From contig ONZQ02000003.1 in NCBI GenBank assembly GCA_900312665.1, positions 888,648 through 952,647 of the forward strand: DNA of 64,000 nucleotides, written 5' to 3'. This stretch comes from Cephalotrichum gorgonifer. Lineage: Eukaryota; Ascomycota; Sordariomycetes; Microascales; Microascaceae. Below the pieces are notes generated by a model that worked only from the letters and a program-made list of their open reading frames with translations, was not told the DNA's origin and ran no database searches. The first letter of the stretch is position 1. The number at the start of each line of letters is the position of its first letter. A program made the position numbers and the translations under genes. This document shows positions 41,607 to 53,883 of this stretch, piece by piece.

Positions 41607-42962
41607 ATGCAAATCCTGCCCGCACCACGGATCACTCCCGTCGAGAGGGTATCGGGTTATCCGGCCTTACCCCTCGAGAACCCATCTCACACCCTCGAGA
41701 GCAGGGTCCTCCGTCAACTCCGCCGACTTCAGCTCCATCCTTCCCGCTCGATAAAAGGCTTCACGCGCATACCTTCCCTGGCGTACACCAACATCGACCA
41801 CGGGTATGACGTCCTAGACATCCCGACGGAGTGGAACTCGCCTCAGCACCTCCAGTTCTGCGGACTCCGGCCCGAGGTCGCGGAGAGGTTCTATGCCGAG
41901 TGGAAGAAGGTGGGTACTGGCGAGGAGGATGGCTGGCTGTCGGGCACCGCGGCGGACGAGTGCATCGTGGACCTCGCACTTCAGTTGATGCGGACGCCCA
42001 GGTACGAGGTGCTCAGCAGGGCCGGCGACTGGGAGGGAGCGCTCCATGAACTCGGCCTAGCGGCGGATGTGGCGAGCGCTATCATGGACCCGCGCTACAC
42101 GAGGATCAGGGAGCTGGGGGACCCTTTCCACTGGGCGAAGGACACCATCGAGACGAACCACGACTTCCTCCTCGAGCTGAACCGGAGGATCCGCGCGCGG
42201 AAGACCTACCTTGCGAGCCTTATGGACGTCCGCGACGAGCGACGGCTGGTCTCCGAGGTGAGCCGCGGCCCCGAGGACACGGCTCACGCGAAGGTGTACT
42301 TCCTCCCGCTCCCGTCTCACACTGTCGGCAACATCTTTGGTATGTTCAACGATACTCTCCCCGGATTCATCTCGTCCGGCTCCGAACTGCACCCCACGGC
42401 GCAGCACTATATCCACCTCCTAAAAGACAAGTCCCTCGCGGCCGAGATGGCGTCCTACATCGCCACGAGATGCCGCTCAAAGGAAGCGGCGATAATCCAC
42501 GTGCCCATCCCCACCGAGATCATAGACCAGGCCCGGAGGGACCCCATCTCCTGGGGCGACTGGTCCAGGCTGGTCTGGTTCTCCCGAAACCGCAAGGTCA
42601 AGGAATTCCAAGGGGGCACGGTCCCCCCGCGCCTACGACCTTACACCGAGAGGCCCGTTTTCGAGGCGCCGGTGTGCGGGTTCTCGGAGGAGAGGGTCAC
42701 GGGGCTCCAATCCTACCGGGACATCCAGGCGTTGAGGCTCGACAACCTGGGGGCGGCGTACCAGCTCGTGTTCCAGGGCCAGGAGGCGAGGAAGCATTGG
42801 TATGGGGCCGCCATACGGGCGCTGTACCCCGACTGGGTGACCGATGTTGCGAGCTGCATGTCCCCGACGTTCATCGAGAGGGGGGACATTAGCGACGAGG
42901 AGTGGAATGTGAAGAGGATAGACTGTTGGAATGGGTGGAGGTGGAATAGCCGGCCGGCCTAA
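41607..42962 (+). CDS. conserved-looking hypothetical protein
   Basis: I do not recognise this protein with confidence. It is an intronless frame of 451 residues from the ATG at 41607; an in-frame ATG at 41442 would add 55 low-complexity residues and is less likely. There is no signal peptide or transmembrane helix. An N-terminal part has short helices and LDIPTEWNSPQHLQFCGL. The middle is an amphipathic, Arg/Glu-rich region (about 170-225). A C-terminal part (about 230-330) has alternating predicted strands: VYFLPLPSHTVGNIFGMF, TAQHYIHLLKDKSLAAEMASYIATRC, AAIIHVPIP and RLVWFSRN. That order recalls fungal proteins with an ADP-ribosyltransferase-like (DUF3990-type) core, but the usual HGT-like start motif is not evident. 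Even base use and a clean single frame argue that it is a real gene. Confidence 0.7.
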   Translation: MQILPAPRITPVERVSGYPALPLENPSHTLESRVLRQLRRLQLHPSRSIKGFTRIPSLAYTNIDHGYDVLDIPTEWNSPQHLQFCGLRPEVAERFYAEWKKVGTGEEDGWLSGTAADECIVDLALQLMRTPRYEVLSRAGDWEGALHELGLAADVASAIMDPRYTRIRELGDPFHWAKDTIETNHDFLLELNRRIRARKTYLASLMDVRDERRLVSEVSRGPEDTAHAKVYFLPLPSHTVGNIFGMFNDTLPGFISSGSELHPTAQHYIHLLKDKSLAAEMASYIATRCRSKEAAIIHVPIPTEIIDQARRDPISWGDWSRLVWFSRNRKVKEFQGGTVPPRLRPYTERPVFEAPVCGFSEERVTGLQSYRDIQALRLDNLGAAYQLVFQGQEARKHWYGAAIRALYPDWVTDVASCMSPTFIERGDISDEEWNVKRIDCWNGWRWNSRPA

Positions 42963-44174
42963 GTTGTTTCGTCGTGAGCGTGTTCCTGGGTTTCTCTTTT
43001 CTTCTTCTTCTTTTGGGTTACTCGGAGTTTTGGTGATACCCGCTCGGTTATACAGCACGCAGGGAATGGGAGGAGGAAGTATTGGTATACTGGGAGGATT
43101 ATATGCCTTTGGTTGTTTCGGATTGAATGTTTCTCGTTGGAGGGAGAGAGCGGAGGGAACAGCATCCTGTTTTTAGTATCGTTTACAGACGTAGAGCCAT
43201 AAGACGAGAGCAATCAATGATTTTTTTTTTAATTGTTTATCCAAGAAAAAAATAACCAAGCCTTCTTCTGTATGCAACTTTATGAGCCTGCTCTCGTTTC
43301 CTTGTAGCCCAGTTTTAGCATCCACGCCCTTAGACAAAAGAAAATGCCATGTATGTGGTTCCTATCCATCTTGCCAGAGGGGGAAACTCGAGAAGTTCGA
43401 CATAGTGCAAGTACCAACGAATCCCAGGTATCCAACCCCCCTCCGCGTCGTTTGCCTAATCCCCTCTCCGCTTCTTCTCTCCATGGTAACCAGCACGCGC
43501 CCCCTTCTGCCGACTTACACTACACCCCCCTCCCACTACTGCCTCTCCACCGGCGGCTCACTGGACTGGTAGAGCGGAGCGCTCCTACCAGCGCACTCAC
43601 GTCATAGTGTCCGGATGGGGCTGCCGGGGCTGAACGGAGAGTTCGGGGTTCGTGGGGGCGACTTCATCGCGGACATCGATCGCGGGCGTGTTGAGGGATG
43701 AGCTGCAGGTAGAGGAAGCGAAGGTGATTGGGTGTCCTGGTGTGAGGATTTCATCTCTTTCAGTGAGTTTGCTGGGGGAATATAGGTCTGGAAGGGCGGG
43801 CGTGGGGGAAGGGAGAACTCAAGTGCCGTTATCATTACTGAATCGATATACAGCTGCATACCCCATACAATATTGGACCTGACGTGAACCAGCCCCTTTC
43901 TCATATGGCAGCATGTTCCTGGATATGGACTGACATAAAGCTGGGGTGAATATGTAACATGGGCTGGAGGCTCCGCGTGAAGTGACTTTACATTGAATTC
44001 GCGGCCTGCCTCGGAAATGACCGCAAAAGAGCCAGGGGATGGGAATGAGTCTGCCCTGCACATGATGAGACATGGCGAAGTGAAGCGAGACCTTTCTTTC
44101 CCAAGGATAGCGTCACGGAGGAATAACCTCTGTTTTGATACCAGTTGACCGTTCCCTACCGATCTCCCTCGCCA
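42963..44174. other. convergent intergenic, 1.2 kb
   Basis: Lies between the convergent hypothetical and Rrt8/Lds-like genes. A minus-strand frame at 43602-44063 has a Pro/Ser-rich end, but its beginning looks non-coding and no supporting exon could be joined. I annotate no gene here. Confidence 0.55.
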
Positions 44175-45447
44175 CTAGCTAACAACTATTTCATCCTTTG
44201 GCTCCGGGGAGGTCGGTCCGCCGTTCGTGGAGCGAGGGAGAGGATCCATTGCCATGGATGATTCGTTGGCCTCAATATCGGCCGCCCAAAGCGCAGCGCC
44301 GACTGCAGAGTGAGTATAGTGTCAGCATGCCAAAGACTCTTATTTAGAATTAGGAGAGAAGGGACTCACCGGTATTGGTGAATGTAAAGAGGATGGAAAT
44401 GAAGGGGATCATTTCGAGTAAAGTAGCGACAAGTCCAAACCTGTATGTGTAAGTAACAACGACCACTGGGAGAAGAGAACAATATAAGGACACCTACGCC
44501 GTATAGGGCGCGACATGGATTTTGAGCCAATCTGTTTGCCGGGATTCGGGCCATTTCTTGAGTTGGAAGTACTGGGGAGCCTCGCTGTTAGATAGGTGGT
44601 AGGCCTTTGCCCGGGATCAGTTACTTACACGCAAATGAGCCGTCTTACCCCGGCTCCGACCTTCAGGAGAATATCCACTGTTAGCCCTGGTCCGTCCCAG
44701 TCTATGTTTGATGTAAGCATGAGAACTGGGGGTGTGGGGAAAATACCTTGGACGAGGAGGAATATAAAAGTGCCAACGATCGGGATGAAGTTCAAAGGGA
44801 GGTACAAGATATAGCGGATAATCCCCTTGAGACTGAACTTCTCGAGGGGACTCTTGAGTATCTTTCCGAGGCGCTCCATGGCAGAGCCTCCAGCATGCAG
44901 CTCACGGCCCTCCTCTACAAGACCACCCGCGACATTCCTAGAAACCAAGGTGCCATCAAATGTATCAAGGAGCGCTTCGCGGAGGAGTAATGTCCTGGAC
45001 AGCATACTGACGATGGCGGCGCTTTCGTTGAGGACGAGAATTACGGTTGTAAAGACGGCGAGCGGTCCATTGACAAAGATGAGGATGGCTAGTTGAGGTA
45101 GATAGGCGAAGAAGAACATGGCGACGACGACGGCGATGGAGAGGACGAAATACGGCGCTAGCTGTGCAGCCAGGGGTTTCCATAGTGCCGGGCGCCTCAC
45201 GAAATAGACAAAGCCTTTGATCGGGTACAGGTACGCCCGGCTCTTCGCGGCGTCGGAGACCAGGACCTTGGCCTTATCATAATCCTCTTGGCTGCCAAGT
45301 ACCGGGTCAGCATTGCTAGAACCCCCGATATTTTGGTATTTGTATCTTGAAGCGACAGGTTCCGTCCAAAACCTACAGGACTTCTTGAGCCGCGGACTGG
45401 ACGCTGTTGGCCGCACGCCGCCGCTTGGATCCCGATCTTCGGGGCAT
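44175..45447 (-). CDS. Rrt8/Lds (outer spore wall)-family membrane protein, six exons
   Basis: Exons 45447-45377, 45291-44747, 44660-44629, 44571-44498, 44440-44370 and 44302-44175 join in frame to 306 residues. Introns are 85, 86, 57, 57 and 67 nt. Several have textbook GTAAGT or GTGAGT donors and CTGAC/CTAAC branch sites. The start MPRRSGSKRRR is preferred over an in-frame ATG at 45416, because splicing at GTAGGT joins SAAQEVL directly to QEDYDKAKVLV. The core has AYLYPIKGFVYFVRRPALWKP, two or three hydrophobic segments (FFFAYLPQLAILIFV and following), the PLNFIPIVGTFIFLLVQG block, then an RYFQLKKWPESR segment and a last helix pair with EMIPFISILF. This is the fungal Rrt8/Lds1/Lds2 (EI24-like) pattern, proteins of lipid droplets and the spore wall in yeast. 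Function here is inferred. Confidence 0.78.
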
Positions 45448-47868
45448 TGTCTAGCCTACTCGATTTTTCTTTGGGGAGGGGGTAAAGGTCGGCGACGGAA
45501 GTTGGATATAGCTCGTGGGTGGGGCGTGACCAACTTGCGCGGAGGCGTAGATGATGTGGATGAGAGTAGGACCTGGCTGGCTAGGGATGATGGAGCGGAA
45601 CTATGGGTATTAAATCCACGATGACGTCCGGCTTACAAGTAGGACTGGCATGAGGCTCCGGCTACAAGCATGTCGTCGGCATGATGTGATAAGATACAGG
45701 GCAAGCGCGATGCAGCTTAAAAAGCTTATCTTATGCATGAGCAACAAGCTGAAAACTGCATTGGCGGAGCTCCTGGCACTGGCATTGTGGTGGTACGATG
45801 TACAATGAGGTCATCACGTGTGACGTATACCCGATCCCCAGAAGGTGCCACCACTACTAGCTGCTTGCGACTTCCTTAGCACAGGTTGTCTTGTCCTGCC
45901 ACCGGCACCGACTCAGAAGCTCATGGAACATGCAGTAATATCATGGTATTCGGGGGAATTTCGGGCGGCGCAGCGAAGTTGGTGGCATCCTTTAATGACA
46001 AGCTCTATTTTAGCCGCCGTTGAGACTTCAGGCATGACATGCTATTTTCTTTTTTTGCGAAACGGTCGGCCAGCTTTGTCGGTCATGTCTTAACCCCCAG
46101 CCGGTCTGAGATGTGTCGTGATGCCTTTGCCCCTCGCCATTTCGTATACACTTTTGCTTGTACTCGATCCGGGCGATCCGTAAGGTCGTGTATATGTGTG
46201 TATGTATGTTCGCACCGAACGTCGCACTCGTACTCCCGTTGGTTCGATGGGCGACAGATTGCAATACGCTAGTCGAGCGGCCGGCAATGGAGGCGTCAAT
46301 TGTGCCCCTCTCCCCCACAACAAGATCGGATTATGTACCCGCATCTGTGTCGAGCTTAGGGGCGCAGCTGGTAATATGTCTTCGAGTATCCACACAGGCG
46401 CTCGCGCTCGCCTGCTTGTTGCTGCAAGGGGAATGAATCGATGCAGAATGCGAGGAAATCCCTGTGCTCGCTTCATGTTACCCATGAATACGCGTACAAG
46501 TGCGAGTAATCCAGACGAACTTGTAATTAATTTTCTCCGATGGCAGAGCTGTGAATACAACAACACTGCTGCGCCCACCGACTGACGAATGTTTCAAGGC
46601 GCCAAGGCTTGGCAACGGGGAATGCCAAGCAAGCGGGTCAGGTTCGGTCTACATTGCAACCCAGCCCAGGGGTCTTGGTGGGGAAGACGAGATGCTGTGG
46701 TTTAGCTGTCTTGGTTTTTACTCGGACTTGAACGAGTATTACTCGTACAAGCAGCTCCCTGGCAACCGACTCGTTGAGGAAACGAAGTCCTGCCTTGAAT
46801 TCCGAACTGGTCTGGGGAACATTTAGGAAACTCATGCACAGATATGCATGATTGGATGGGGATATGCACTATTAAAGGGATAGCCAAAGCACCGGGCGAA
46901 CCTTCTTGGGCATGGGGAACATGCGAGTACCTACTCCGACATCAGAATCTAGGCCAGGTGTCGGGTCACGCAGGGCTCAGGACGGCCCCACCTAATAGGT
47001 CGCTCCTGCACTTAATGTCGGTGGGCTCCCTCTCCTGATGTGCATTCCGGTCGTAAGTGGTCTGTGCTGTAAACTGGTGTCACTCGCGTGCCTAAGAGAG
47101 ACCCTCGCAGGTAAGGGAGGTAGGCCAAGCCGGACTACAGGCACATCCTAACCATGAAGTAACTACTAAAGTACTTCACCCGCCCTGGGACGGCTACGGC
47201 ATGTGACTCCAAACCTTGCCAAAAACCCCTACAACTAGTCTACCAAGTACGTCAAGGGAGTGGTACCCTCGATGTACCGAAACGCCATCAAATCATTGGG
47301 TCGTGTCACGGTCATTTATTTGCGCTTGAGTGACCCAAGCCAAGCCCGACTCCTATTATAATACTCGTACTTGCATTCGTAGTAATAATGACTCTCGGCG
47401 GCCACGGCTGTCTCATTAGTTGGTGTCAAGAAATGCTTCAGCCGGCATTGCTTCTTTCCACCATTCCCAACTTCTAACTTCTCGTATCTCTTTCCCATGC
47501 GTGCGCGTTCATTCTCCCGGCCAACCACTGACGCATACCTCCCTCTGACCTGGGCATAGTTGTCGTTTCGCGCATCTGGCCCCCCTTGCAGCTGACACCA
47601 TCAGGCACCGCCGACCGCCCCTCACTCACCACTCACACCACCCGCCTTATCCCATCATCTCAGTTACGATCGAACCACTGCGGATGGGGACGCTACGCGG
47701 CCACACGCACGGCGAGCAGATCCTGACGGCGACCTCACCATAAGAGTCTAACGGCCGCTGGCCAAGGACCTTTGCCGCCGTATCCCGACGACACCGCCCA
47801 CGACGATAGTCCCCAAATCAAACCTCCTCTTTCCCCACCGCCTCAGTGGACTGGGCCGCGCCGACACG
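45448..47868. other. intergenic, 2.4 kb
   Basis: Divergent promoter region between the Rrt8/Lds-like gene and the RING ligase gene. Motif copies resembling TACTCGTACAAG lie at 46734-46750 and 47362-47375. Frames here are short and overlapping, with no domain. No gene supported. Confidence 0.55.
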
Positions 47869-50348
47869 ATGCGACCCCCCAGGATAGCCATGCTGCTCCT
47901 CTGCTTGGGCGCCTCGTCCTTCATATTCTTCCGCGCCCTGGCCGGACTCGCGCGAGCGACCGTGCTTTCGGACCCTATCACGCGATCCCCCTCTCGACTA
48001 TCCAACTTCTTTTCCTTTAGCACGCCCTTGACGCTCTTCCCCCCAAACGCCGTCGTCAGCTTGACCGACGATAATAGCACCTCCTTCCCGGCACGCCCTG
48101 CTGCCTTTGGGCCTTCCTTGCCGCATGACGGCCTAAGTGGCCAGTTGTGGATCGGGAGCGGCTTCGCCGACGACAACCTACAAGAAGGAGAGGGCGAGGG
48201 CGAGCTAGGGTGCAGTGACATCCCTGGCTGGGAGGACGGCATCTCAAACATCGCCTTGAAATTCTCCACAAAAGTCGCGAACACGGGGGGGCCCAAGGAT
48301 CCCGCTGCTGTCGACAAAACCGACCTCCCTAAGAGGGGGTCGGATCCCATCAGCCCTCTCGACCGAAACACCGAAACTGATCCGATTCTCTCGGTGTCCA
48401 AAAGTCGTATTTTCGACGACGGGACTGACGATTACCTACAGCAGGGTATCGCCCTGTCCCCGAAGAAAGCCGGCACGGCTAGGTCTTCGGGCATCCGCCA
48501 CGCCGATATCCAATCCCTACAAGAGGCTGCTGAGATCAGCGGGAAGATCGTGCTCCTCAGCCGTGGCGGGTGCGGCTTCTTGGAGAAGACCAAGTGGGCT
48601 CAGCGACGTGGTGCCAAGGCGCTCATCGTCGGGGACAATAGGAAGGGCGGCCCACTGATCCAGATGTTCGCCAGGGGCGACACATCCAACGTCACCATCC
48701 CCTCGGTCTTCACGGCGCGGACGACCGCCCACCTGCTGTCGTCCTTGACCCAGCCGGGGAGCTTTATCGAGGATACCATTGATGAAAACGGCCACGCCAG
48801 CTTCAAGGTGCAGCATTCCGATACGTCGCGCAGGCGAAAGAAGACATCCACAAAGAGTGAGACGAGCAATCCGCCGTTGTTCCCGAAGTCTACAGAGTCG
48901 AGATCCGACCACAAGACACTATCCCGAAGGAGTGCGCCAGACTCACCGGCGACCCAGACCAAGCGCGGTTGGTTCTCTTGGCTGTTCGGGTCTGGGAAAA
49001 GCTCCACAGCTGCGAACGGGATCAGCCCCCCTTCAGGTGATAAACGCCAGGATTGGGTCCTTGTCGAGGACTGGGACGAACAGGATGACCAGTTGCTTAG
49101 CGGTAGTGCTAGCCCGTACTCAGGAGACGGCGTGGAGAGCGAAGTCCATCTGAATGACGACTTATCCGACAACGGGCCCGGCAATGGAGATGCTATCGGA
49201 ACTCCTGCGAATAGTGGGGAATCCGCCGGCGGGGAGGGACAGGCGGATAACTCTGAGGTCACGGAGCATCAAGGAAGCCCCCTGTCTACACTCTTCGGCG
49301 AGCACGATGACGATGCCAGCCCTGGGCAGATCCTCGATAACCCGCGGCCGCCGCCCCAGGATGAAGACAATGAGCCTGAGACGGAGCCGCCCGAGCGGGA
49401 GGGCCTCTGGGTTACCATCACTCCAACAAATAGCGCCGGCTCATTTTTCGATACTCTCTTGGTCTTGGTTATTTCCCCTCTAATCACCCTCACCGTAGTG
49501 TATGCCCTCCTCATCATCCGGGCGCGAATCCGTCGACGGAGATGGCGGGCCCCCAAGTCGGTCGTCGATCAACTTCCCGTTCGCACATACCACACAGTCA
49601 CAGCAACTCCTCTGCACTCCCCTCGCATACCTTCCCCGACGAGCAGCTCTCCAACAACACCTCTACTGCAGGGGACACCGTCCAGGCCGAGACCTCGTTC
49701 TCGAACTACTACGGGTGTGCCCGAGTCGAGCAACTTCCTAGTGGTTAGTATTCCAACGCTGCCACGTTGATCCAAGTCATAGGCTAACCATACACAGGCG
49801 CCTCAAGTGTCTAGCGAGTGGAAGAAGTACATGGGAAGGCAGGTGGAGTGTGTCGTCTGTCTCGAAGAATACGTTGATGGCGTGAGCCGAGTAATGAGCT
49901 TGCCCTGCGGCCACGAATTCCACGCGGAGTGCATGTAAGCCGTCCCCCAATACGTATGCCAATACGTATGCCAAGGTGATGGATAGATGGACTAACACTA
50001 ATTCGCAGAACTCCCTGGCTTACAACGAGGAGACGAACCTGTCCCATATGCAAGGGCGACGTCGTACGGTCCCTGGCGCGTGGCACACCTTCGAGCCCGA
50101 GGCACGCGGCATATCACGATAGCAGCGACGACGAGGATATTCGGCCACCGGTTCGTAGCAACACTGGCGGAAACCAGGAGTCCGACCTAGAGCGCGGCAC
50201 GGCCCCTATTTTGACTTTCCGACCGTTCCCAGCCAGAACACCGGCAAGCCGAATAGGAGCATGGTTCGGGTCCCTTTCGGGCAGCTTCGGGAGCTCATCA
50301 TCGCCGTCGAGCACAAGCCCCGAGCCCGAGGACCCTCGAAGGCGATGA
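47869..50348 (+). CDS. PA-TM-RING transmembrane E3 ubiquitin ligase
   Basis: Exons 47869-49743, 49798-49934 and 50009-50348 give 783 residues. Introns are 54 nt (GTTAGT donor, GCTAAC branch) and 74 nt (GTAAGC donor, ACTAAC branch). An N-terminal hydrophobic segment (residues about 7-27) is a signal or anchor. A protease-associated (PA) domain at about 225-305 shows KIVLLSRGGCGFLEK and AKALIVGDN. A long acidic/Ser-rich lumenal stretch follows. A transmembrane helix at about 525-550 (LLVLVISPLITLTVVYALLII) ends with a strongly basic stop-transfer. The cytosolic RING-H2 finger at about 643-684 is complete: CVVC, then LPCGHEFHAEC with both His ligands, then CPIC. The layout matches fungal PA-TM-RING ligases of endosomes and vacuoles (RNF13/Tul1-like topology) that ubiquitinate membrane cargo. 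Substrates are unknown. Confidence 0.9.
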
Positions 50349-51386
50349 ACCACCAGATATTGCTGGTCGGTTATCAACTTAATCACCTCACAAATCTTTT
50401 TACGACACCCGCGCGCCAAACCTGTTCGGAACCATTGATACCCGCGCCGCGTGTTCTGTCAGAGCTCTAGACTATGAGCCTTTCTTATTCCTGTTTCTTC
50501 TCTCTTTTTTTTCTTTTCTCTTTTTCTCTCATGACAAAAGGTTGCGACGGAGTATGGATCAAGGTCTTTTTTTGTTATTGTCTGTTATTCTTTTGCGAGT
50601 TTTTGCCATGAACTCTTGGCCGCGCGCCTCTTTTCCTTTTTTCTATTCCTTTAGCCCGACCTGTTCTCGCGCCAAACAGCTGCATCTCTTATGTGTTTTC
50701 TACACGCTCCTCCATATGTACAGGATCTTGGCCGTTTTCTTTTCCTTCCCTGCATTCGTTCTTCCTCCCCAGGTCGAGACTCATCTCCACTGTACCTACA
50801 GTTCCACCTAGGTTTTCCTCAACGGAAGCCGAAGGGCTTTACCCCATAACCCCCCCGCTTACAGAGTAGTAAACGGCAACAACCGGGGGTTGAGAAGGAG
50901 GAGGAGGAGGAGATGCAGGAGGAAAGATGGGCCCTATGAATACATATACCCCCCTTCACAGCCTATCTCATTCGCTAGAAAGTTAGGCTTGAATACCAGA
51001 ATAACCCCTAATTTTGGTTAATACATCAGTACAATATGGATACTATAGCCGGCTATAGCCGTATCAGTGACTTTTGAAGAGAGGCAAGCAGATTTTTAAC
51101 TTCGTACCCAGGCGGTATCATGCAAGGATGATAAGTAGTAGCCCAATAGCCCTGATCGTCGCCAGTGTCCCCTCCCAAGCGTGCTTATTAGCAGGTGGGA
51201 ACAGCTGTCAGTGTTACATGAGCTAGTCCTCGCACGGTGGGATCTCATCTCATCTACGTCAGATCACGCCCACCTCTCAATGCACACATTCATTCCCACC
51301 GCTTCCCGCCTATACTCGTCGGATTCGTGTGTATCGACTTCTCTTTTCATACATTCTACGCCAAATACACACTTCTTCTGTCGGAT
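50349..51386. other. intergenic, 1.04 kb
   Basis: T-rich 3' flank of the RING gene followed by the promoter of the Zn2Cys6 gene. A 16-bp perfect palindrome lies at 51043-51058. No gene seen. Confidence 0.6.
51043..51058. repeat. 16-bp perfect palindrome CTATAGCCGGCTATAG
   Basis: Perfect inverted repeat with no spacer, about 330 bp upstream of the Zn2Cys6 regulator start. Its centre GCCGGC contains two opposed CGG triplets with no space. It could be a zinc-cluster site or chance. Confidence 0.4.
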
Positions 51387-53484
51387 ATGGAAAGCACCAC
51401 TGTGGGCAGTGCCGGAGCCAAGGAAGACGGCTCCAAGCGGACGCTCTCTTGCTATCAGTGCAAGGGACGAAAGCTCAAGTGTGACCGTACATGGCCCTGC
51501 AGTAGATGCACTAGACTTGGGGATGAGTGCCGGTTTCCGGAGTCGCGGCTACGGCCGGCCAAAGTGGTTAGGGGGTCTAAAGTAAAGGCACTGGAGGCTA
51601 GACTAGGTGAGTTTGTGTGCTACTTCTGCAGCACTCGCATGCCAACCGGATAAGCGGGACTAAAGCGAGACGTGGTAGTCGACCTGGAACACCGATTCAA
51701 GAGTGTCGGGGATGGGCACCGTCCAGTAGTAGCCATACCTACCTCCGCCTCCACCTCCGCTTCCCCGCCCGACACTCAGCTTCTGCAAGCCGGCCGCCTT
51801 GAGCAGCTACCTCCTCAGGCCCTCGTAGACGAGCTGTAAGGATGAGGACTGTCCACCTACCCGCACGATCTTGGATTGACCTTGAATAATTCAGGACGGG
51901 GTTGTACTTCTCTAAGCTGTACCCGGAAACGCCAATGCAGGATCCGGCTCGGTACCTGGCCTCGCTGCACATGCCCGTCCACATGCAGCCCCCAATGTGC
52001 CTCCAGTACACCATCCTAGCTCTGGCGGCAAGTTTTTCCTTTGCGCACCAGGAGCTCGCCCAGGCCTTATATAAACGGGCCAGGAACTACATACAGTTCG
52101 ACGAAATGAAGGTTACTGCAGCCCCCCCCTCTCCTCTCTCCCACCCTTTTTGCGGCAATACCCTTCCTCTGACAAGGAGTTTTACTCTTAGGATGACGAC
52201 CACCTGGTCTTAACTCTTGGGCATGTCCAGTGCTGGGTCCTACTAAGCCACTTCGAGGCCAAGCACCTCTGGTTCACACGCGCGTCGATGAGTCTCAGTA
52301 GGGCCGCTCGTCTCGCGCAGATGCTGGGGCTACACGACGCCGAGGCATCGATGCCGGCCATGTCCATGGCGGCGTTGGCTCCGCCGAGGAACTGGTCCGA
52401 GAGCGAGGAGAGGAGGCGGACGATGTGGGCCATCTTCAGTACCGATAGACTCACGAGTAGTACGACGGGGTGGCCGGTTGTGATCGAGTCCGATCGTGTG
52501 AGTTTCCCGCCCGCAGGCAACGCCCCTGTTTCGTCGGTACATTTACCGTTTCATGCTCTAATTGATGGATGCCATACCTCCGTTCCAGATAAAAACACCG
52601 CTCCCCGCCTCGGACGAGAGCTTTCGAACCGGGGTGGAAGAACCCTTGGTGACACTCAATGAGGCTCTCCGCGATGCGTCGTTGACCGTGTATTCTCCCT
52701 TTGCCTGTCGAGTGCTGGTGGCCCACCTCTACCACGAGTGCCTCGACCACACGTTCAAGACGTATCCGGAGGACGAAGGGGACGGGAAGGATCCCTCAAG
52801 CGGAGAGTTCTGGAGAAACCACCAGCGGCTAGACGACCGTCTGGAGCGAATGTTCACGGTCCTCCCGGAGAGCCTCTGTTGCCCACAGAGACTCGACAGC
52901 CAGCTCGCCGTGTCCGTCAATCTGAGCCTGTACACAGCGATCATCTGTATCCACCGGAGCCTTACTGCCAGGGCGAGGAGATGCAAGGCGGCTGCGGGCC
53001 TGATATTCGATTCCAACGCGAGGATGCATGCCTCGGCGGGCAAGGTCTTCGACATTGTCGCGCGCGCCGGCGACATCGACACGATGTTCTACAACCCATT
53101 CGTCGCCTTCGCCTCCTTCATGGCAGCCATGGTCTTCCTCGACGACTATTCCACATCTCACAGTAATCAGAGCGAGGGATACCTGAAGTCACTGATGAAC
53201 CTCTTGGTACTGATAGCCGAGAACAACCCCATGACCGCCTCTCTCACTGTGCAGCTAGCGTACGAGCTAGAGAGGACTGGGATTGACCCATCTGCCCCAG
53301 AGAAGGTATGTAATACGTCCTATCTAACTAATTCAACTGCCCGATCTCCGATCTCACTATCCCCATCTTGTAGGTTAGCCATCTCGCTGCCAAGTTAGGC
53401 CCCGACCCTGTCTTGATGGGACACCAGGACCACTCGACGGGCGGGACAGTATTCTGCCTGCTTGAACCTCAACCTAGAGATTGA
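51387..53484 (+). CDS. Zn2Cys6 binuclear-cluster transcription factor
   Basis: Six exons: 51387-51606, 51655-51835, 51895-52111, 52192-52497, 52589-53305 and 53374-53484, giving 583 residues. The zinc cluster at residues 22-48 is complete, Cys-x2-Cys-x6-Cys-x5-Cys-x2-Cys-x6-Cys (CYQCKGRKLKC...CSRCTRLGDEC), followed by a basic linker. The middle region has the fungal transcription-factor domain: YFSKLYPETPMQDP, PMCLQYTILALAASFS, the VQCWVLLSHFEAKHLWFTRASMSLSRAARLAQMLGLH block, and RRRTMWAIFSTDRLTSS. The C terminus is helical. Introns 2-5 are well defined. Intron 1 (48 nt, ending ATAAG) is the weakest boundary and was chosen because it avoids stops in all alternatives. Targets are unknown. The next gene, NmrA-like, has CGG-bearing palindromes in its promoter. 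Confidence 0.85.
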
Positions 53485-53814
53485 TCGCCATTGTAATAGC
53501 TAGTAATCATCATCTTCACGTTCAATTGTTCCGAGGAACAAGAACATAATGCAGGGCTGTAATATCCGCCAGTACGTGTGGATTGGGCGTACCAGTCAGG
53601 TCTTTTCCTGTAAGGATGCCTCCTCCCTCATCGACGACCACAGGTCCCCAGTGCGGTAAGTAGTCGCCCGGCTAGGACAGTACTAGGGCCCCCGGAGATA
53701 CCGGTGGTGGCAACAGTAAGGAATGATGACCCCAGGACCCCCAGAATATCTGTGCCTTCCCTGGCCCGATATGTTCTGTGGAGCCCCGGCACCTAACATT
53801 TAAGCAATTGGAGT

Positions 53815-53862
53815 GGGGCCGGATCGGTGTTCAAGACGGAGACCGAACGGCCTCTGATTGGA
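53815..53862. promoter_or_regulatory. duplicated promoter module, copy 1
   Basis: 48-bp unit beginning GGGGCCGGATCGGTGTTC. It contains CGGAGACCG (53837-53845), an inverted pair of CGG triplets spaced by three, and ends with GATTGG, an inverted CCAAT box. A near-identical second copy lies 69 bp downstream. Confidence 0.65.
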
Positions 53863-53883
53863 CGTCCTGCTTTATAATACAAA

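Noticed and set aside
43602..44063. Minus-strand frame of 153 codons with a Pro/Ser-rich end
   Set aside because: The first half looks like untranslated sequence, no start context or adjoining exon fits, and the neighbouring gene closes properly at 44175.
51607..51631. Acceptor CTGCAG for the first intron of the Zn2Cys6 gene
   Set aside because: Gives a 25-nt intron and an early in-frame stop. The ATAAG acceptor 23 bp further keeps the frame open.
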